15,749 bases of DNA from CAZKUN01 sp964555935 (GTDB taxonomy: Bacteria > Armatimonadota > Zipacnadia > Zipacnadales > VGFC01): contig CAZKUN010000212.1 in assembly GCA_964555935.1 (NCBI GenBank), positions 1-15,749 on the forward strand, read 5' to 3'. The position numbers and the translations under genes were made by a program. Under the pieces are notes generated by a model that saw nothing but the letters and a program-made list of their open reading frames with translations, had not been told where the DNA came from and ran no database searches. Below are positions 13,218-15,749 of this stretch, in pieces (positions within the stretch are counted from its first letter, which is position 1; every line of letters begins with the position of its first letter).

Positions 13218-13391
13218 TAGAAGCGGCTCCAAAACCTCGCCATCGACGACCGACAGGGGACAGTCCTGCGCAAACGACGCTTGGACAGTCCCAGACGGAC
13301 GGCGTCGTGGAAACTTGGAAACTCAGACGGCGAGTTTCCCTGGGAGTTTCCCAGGAGATCCGACCCACGAGGGTTGTGAAACCACTTCTAG
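13218..13391. repeat. Dispersed palindromic element, copy 3 (long form)
   Basis: 174 bases between two receiver genes. Ends: ctagaagcggctccaaaacc on the left; the right end (13371-13391) is its imperfect inverted repeat, reading ctagaagtggtttcacaacc on the other strand. Internal GGACAGTCC at 13258-13266 and 13283-13291 and the ggaaactc/gagtttcc pair are as in copy 1; an extra tggaaac and tgggagtttccca segment makes it longer. The right-hand CTAG contains the TAG stop of the upstream receiver gene (13388-13390). Confidence 0.82.
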
Positions 13392-14113
13392 TCGCCGAGG
13401 GTATCAGCCAAACGTTCAAAGGACGTCTCGTCGCGAGGCATGAGCACCTGGATGTGACTGGTCGGCGGATGTGTCTTCATGCGCTCGCGGACCGACTCAG
13501 CAGACTCATCGCAGAACGGAAGGAGGATGATGCGCTCGGGTTGCTTCTCCCACATCGCCGCTAACGCCGGCTCCACATGAGCATACGCGTCAACGAGATG
13601 TCCGTTGCGGTGCAGCGCCTTGCAGGCCTGTTTGCGCCACTCGTTATCGGGGCAGATGACGACGACGCTCATCCGGCGTTTGCGTGGCGCGACGCCGTCC
13701 TGGGGCTCCTTCCTCCCGGAGATGTACCCTCTGCGGGGCGACTGGGACCACGACGACTGCCGGGCGATCTCGTCCAGCAGGTCCCTGGGGTTGAGCGGCT
13801 TGGTCAGGTATGAGGTGATGCCTCCGTGCCATCCGGCGAAGATGTCGGCGTCTTGCCCCTTGGCGGCGAGCATGATGATTTGGATGTGCTCGGTGTCGGG
13901 GTCGGCCCGGAGGCGCTTCAGCACGTCGAAGCCGTTCATGCGGGGCATCATGACATCGAGGACGATGATGTCGGGCTCTTCGCTTCTGACCTTCTCGAGT
14001 GCCTCGATGCCGTCGTAGGCGCAGACGACGTCGTAACCGGCCTTGCGCAGGTTGATCTCGATCAGCTTCACAATCGGCCGCTCGTCATCCACCACGAGGA
14101 TCTTCTTCGGCAT
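13388..14113 (-). CDS. Response regulator with a second, degenerate receiver module
   Basis: 241 residues. Module 1 (1-120) is a receiver with D9, D10, D53 and K105 but A83 where the paralogues at 11792 and 14129 have the conserved switch Thr83, so signal output may be altered. After a basic linker (R-R-G-Y-I-S-G-R-K, R-K-R-R), module 2 (148-241) repeats a receiver-like pattern without acidic pocket or phospho-acceptor and stops after the fourth strand. Module 2 is shared with the gene downstream. The ATG follows a GAGGTGGAG stretch and lies 15 bases after the stop of the preceding receiver gene: one operon. The TAG stop is supplied by the end of a repeat element. Confidence 0.88.
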   Translation of the reverse strand: MPKKILVVDDERPIVKLIEINLRKAGYDVVCAYDGIEALEKVRSEEPDIIVLDVMMPRMNGFDVLKRLRADPDTEHIQIIMLAAKGQDADIFAGWHGGITSYLTKPLNPRDLLDEIARQSSWSQSPRRGYISGRKEPQDGVAPRKRRMSVVVICPDNEWRKQACKALHRNGHLVDAYAHVEPALAAMWEKQPERIILLPFCDESAESVRERMKTHPPTSHIQVLMPRDETSFERLADTLGD

Positions 14114-14128
14114 CCCGCTCCACCTCGC

Positions 14129-14503
14129 TCAGGCTGGTTGCGGTTCGAGCCCGTCCAGGGCGCGGATTACGCCGAGGGGGTCATACGGCTTGCCGATGCA
14201 ACAGTGATACCCCGGGTGGAAGCGGCTGAACACGTCAACATCCTGATCCTTAGCCGTGAGTAGTATGATCGGAATATGCGCCGTCTTGGGGTCATCCTTG
14301 AGCCGCTTCAGCACGTCGAAGCCATTCATCCGCGGCATCATTATGTCCAGGACAATGGCCTGCGGCTGGGCTTTCGCGACCTCTTCGAGGGCCTCTACGC
14401 CATCCGCCGCGCACGTGACCTCGTAGCCCGCGGCGCGGAGATTCACGTCGAGCAACCTCGTTACCCGTATGTCGTCGTCGACCACGAGAACCGTCTTAGG
14501 CAT
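14129..14503 (-). CDS. Single-domain response regulator (CheY-like receiver)
   Basis: 124 residues from ATG 14503 (M-P-K-T), the same opening as its two paralogues; the longer frame to 14569 lacks a comparable start. All receiver residues are present: D9, D10, D53 in V-L-D-I-M-M-P, T83, K105. In place of Y-L-T-K-P it has C-I-G-K-P. No output domain. First gene of the receiver run (then 13388-14113 and 12441-13199). The acceptor residues indicate it can be phosphorylated, but its kinase is not here. Confidence 0.9.
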   Translation of the reverse strand: MPKTVLVVDDDIRVTRLLDVNLRAAGYEVTCAADGVEALEEVAKAQPQAIVLDIMMPRMNGFDVLKRLKDDPKTAHIPIILLTAKDQDVDVFSRFHPGYHCCIGKPYDPLGVIRALDGLEPQPA

Positions 14504-14613
14504 CCTTACACCCCCCGTGCGGCGTCCGACCGTTCGAGCAGGCGACACTGGTATCCGCCAGCTATCCACACTTCGGGGTGCCCGTGGCGGCTCCTGCGCG
14601 TTTTCACGCGGAC

Positions 14614-14627
14614 GTGACGTCCGTCAC
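14614..14627. promoter_or_regulatory. Palindrome upstream of the receiver operon
   Basis: GTGACG-TC-CGTCAC, a 14-base near-perfect dyad about 110 bases before the first receiver gene, in the 181-base gap between it and the epimerase gene. It could be an operator or a short hairpin. Beside it CGCG-TTTTCA-CGCG is a second small foldback. No clear promoter identified. Confidence 0.3.
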
Positions 14628-14684
14628 CTACCACCGGTTACGCAGATAAATGGGAATCGCGCTGCCCACGTCAGGTCGGGTGCC

Positions 14685-15533
14685 TCAGGCGTTCGCTGCA
14701 AACCAAGAGGCGAAGCCAGTTTTTGGAGTGTACCCCAGCTTCTCGCGCGCTCTCGACAGGTCGTAGATCAGCCCCAGCGGTGCCTCTAGCTCGGGCCGGG
14801 ACATGATGAACTCCTCGGCTTCCCGGAAGTGCCGGGCATATACACTGCGGGGCGCGTCCTGCAGTTCCTGCACGTCCTCGCGAGTGAATGGGTGCGCGCT
14901 GGTACACCAGAAGGCGTCGCAGCGCAGGTCGGGGCGGTCCAATGCTTTCACGTGCGCCTGGGCGACGTCGGTGACGTGGCCATGGGTGCTGAGCAGCCTG
15001 ACGCCGTAACTGGGGTCGGTCTCATCCGTCGGGATGAAGCACGGCGGGCGCAGGCTGATGACATGCAGGCCATGAGTGCGGGAGAAGGTCTCGCAGAGGG
15101 TCTCCCCCATCGCCTTGGAGGCGCCGTAGAGGTCGTTGGGACGCCGGTCGATGTGCTCGGTCAGCGGGAGTTCGTCGACGTCGCGATTGTAGCCCGCCGC
15201 GGCGATGCTGCTCGTGTAGATGACGCGTGGCACGCCGGCGTCGACACACGCCTGCAGGACGTGATGGACGGCCTTCACGTTGCAGTCGAGGTATTGGTCG
15301 GAGGTGTATTCCTTCCACGGGTGGATGGCCGCTACGTGGATCACGACGTCCACGCCGTCGACCGCCGCGCGCGCCTGCTCAGCCACGGCCAGGTCTGCCT
15401 GGATGAAGTCATGCCCGCCCGCGTCATCCATGGGCAACACATCCGTCAGGCGCAACTCGACATCGCGATCGGCGAGCTGAGAGGCGATCTCTCGCGACAG
15501 GACGCCGGCAGCGCCGGTGAGGGCGATCTTCAA
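14685..15533 (-). CDS. NAD-dependent epimerase/dehydratase (extended SDR family)
   Basis: 282-residue Rossmann-fold oxidoreductase of the extended SDR type, probably acting on a sugar or uronate; substrate not predictable. N-terminal K-I-A-L-T-G-A-A-G-V-L-S is the dinucleotide loop, with S13 where the third Gly usually stands. D-V at 61-63 and H-V-A-A (67-70) follow, then Y-T-S-S (106-109), the catalytic Y136-G-A-S-K140, and R-P-P-C-F-I in the substrate region. TTG 15533 has GGAGG eight bases upstream and begins right at the fold; the frame extends to ATG 15662, but that would overlap the divergent miaA. Closest in feel to uronate dehydrogenase or UDP-glucose 4-epimerase-like proteins. Confidence 0.85.
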   Translation of the reverse strand: MKIALTGAAGVLSREIASQLADRDVELRLTDVLPMDDAGGHDFIQADLAVAEQARAAVDGVDVVIHVAAIHPWKEYTSDQYLDCNVKAVHHVLQACVDAGVPRVIYTSSIAAAGYNRDVDELPLTEHIDRRPNDLYGASKAMGETLCETFSRTHGLHVISLRPPCFIPTDETDPSYGVRLLSTHGHVTDVAQAHVKALDRPDLRCDAFWCTSAHPFTREDVQELQDAPRSVYARHFREAEEFIMSRPELEAPLGLIYDLSRAREKLGYTPKTGFASWFAANA

Positions 15534-15646
15534 GGGAGTGGCCTCCAAGGGAAGGAATAGCCCGGAAGCGCTACGAAACGCCGCAGCGCGGGGTCGTGGG
15601 GTGGTTCTCTCCCCCGCCTCGACAGCCCTCCGCGCCAGAAACAACC

Positions 15647-15749
15647 ATGAACCGAATCCCACTGCTCGTGATATCCGGTCCGACCGCCAGCGGCAAGACG
15701 CGTCTTGCCGTGGAGACGGCCGAGCGCATCGGCGGCGAGATCATCAACG
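15647..15749 (+). CDS. miaA: tRNA dimethylallyltransferase, N-terminal fragment (runs off window)
   Basis: First 34 codons of MiaA, which adds dimethylallyl to A37 of tRNAs reading UNN codons. The P-loop G11-P-T-A-S-G-K-T18 preceded by L-L-V-I-S, followed by R-L-A-V-E-T-A and G-G-E-I-I-N, is the standard MiaA opening; the expected D-S-M/Q-Q-Y lies just past the edge. ATG chosen; no strong ribosome site visible. Divergent from the epimerase gene, with a 113-base gap. A different P-loop kinase cannot be wholly excluded from so short a piece. Confidence 0.85.
   Translation, partial: MNRIPLLVISGPTASGKTRLAVETAERIGGEIIN

Overview
This window is bacterial chromosome, GC-rich and densely coded, with Shine-Dalgarno starts and frequent TTG starts (pdhB, rho, the epimerase). 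The lineage cannot be fixed from sequence alone. A Hanks-type kinase embedded in TPRs, a pseudopilin-like protein of the kind common in Armatimonadota and Planctomycetota, and serial receiver proteins suggest an environmental phylum of that sort (low confidence).

Layout: 1-2099 (minus) is a TPR-kinase-TPR protein cut by the left edge. It is divergent from pdhB (pyruvate dehydrogenase E1 beta, 2365-3342). A family 2 glycosyltransferase follows (3529-4395). A consensus promoter at 4417-4445 precedes a long, hairpin-rich leader and the run guaA - hpt - rho (4762-8232). A pseudopilin-like gene follows (8357-9025), then about 775 bases without a convincing gene. From 9801 to 14503 everything is on the minus strand: receiver protein, receiver plus degenerate receiver, double degenerate receiver, then a consensus promoter (12362-12390), another receiver, a small membrane protein, and a tandem array of six short cysteine-rich peptides. 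The right end holds a minus-strand SDR-family epimerase and the first 34 codons of miaA (plus).

The standout is the peptide array (9801-11504). The six paralogues have a conserved N-terminal half containing K-Y-(A/S)-P-P-(Q/M)-L-L-K and a variable C-terminal half with four C-x2-3-G motifs about ten residues apart. That is the architecture of ribosomally made, modified peptide (RiPP) precursors: fixed leader, diversifying core. I recognise no family with this four-fold motif and see no maturation enzyme in the window, so the RiPP reading is inference. The peptides appear co-transcribed with a response regulator and a membrane protein whose stop overlaps the first peptide's start. One peptide carries a probable one-base frameshift, and a 601-base block holding two peptides has been duplicated.

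A dispersed palindromic element occurs three times (about 3339, 9493 and 13218). Its ends are CTAG-like and it twice supplies the stop codon of the adjacent gene. Copies 1 and 3 share an internal segment with two GGACAGTCC motifs that copy 2 lacks.
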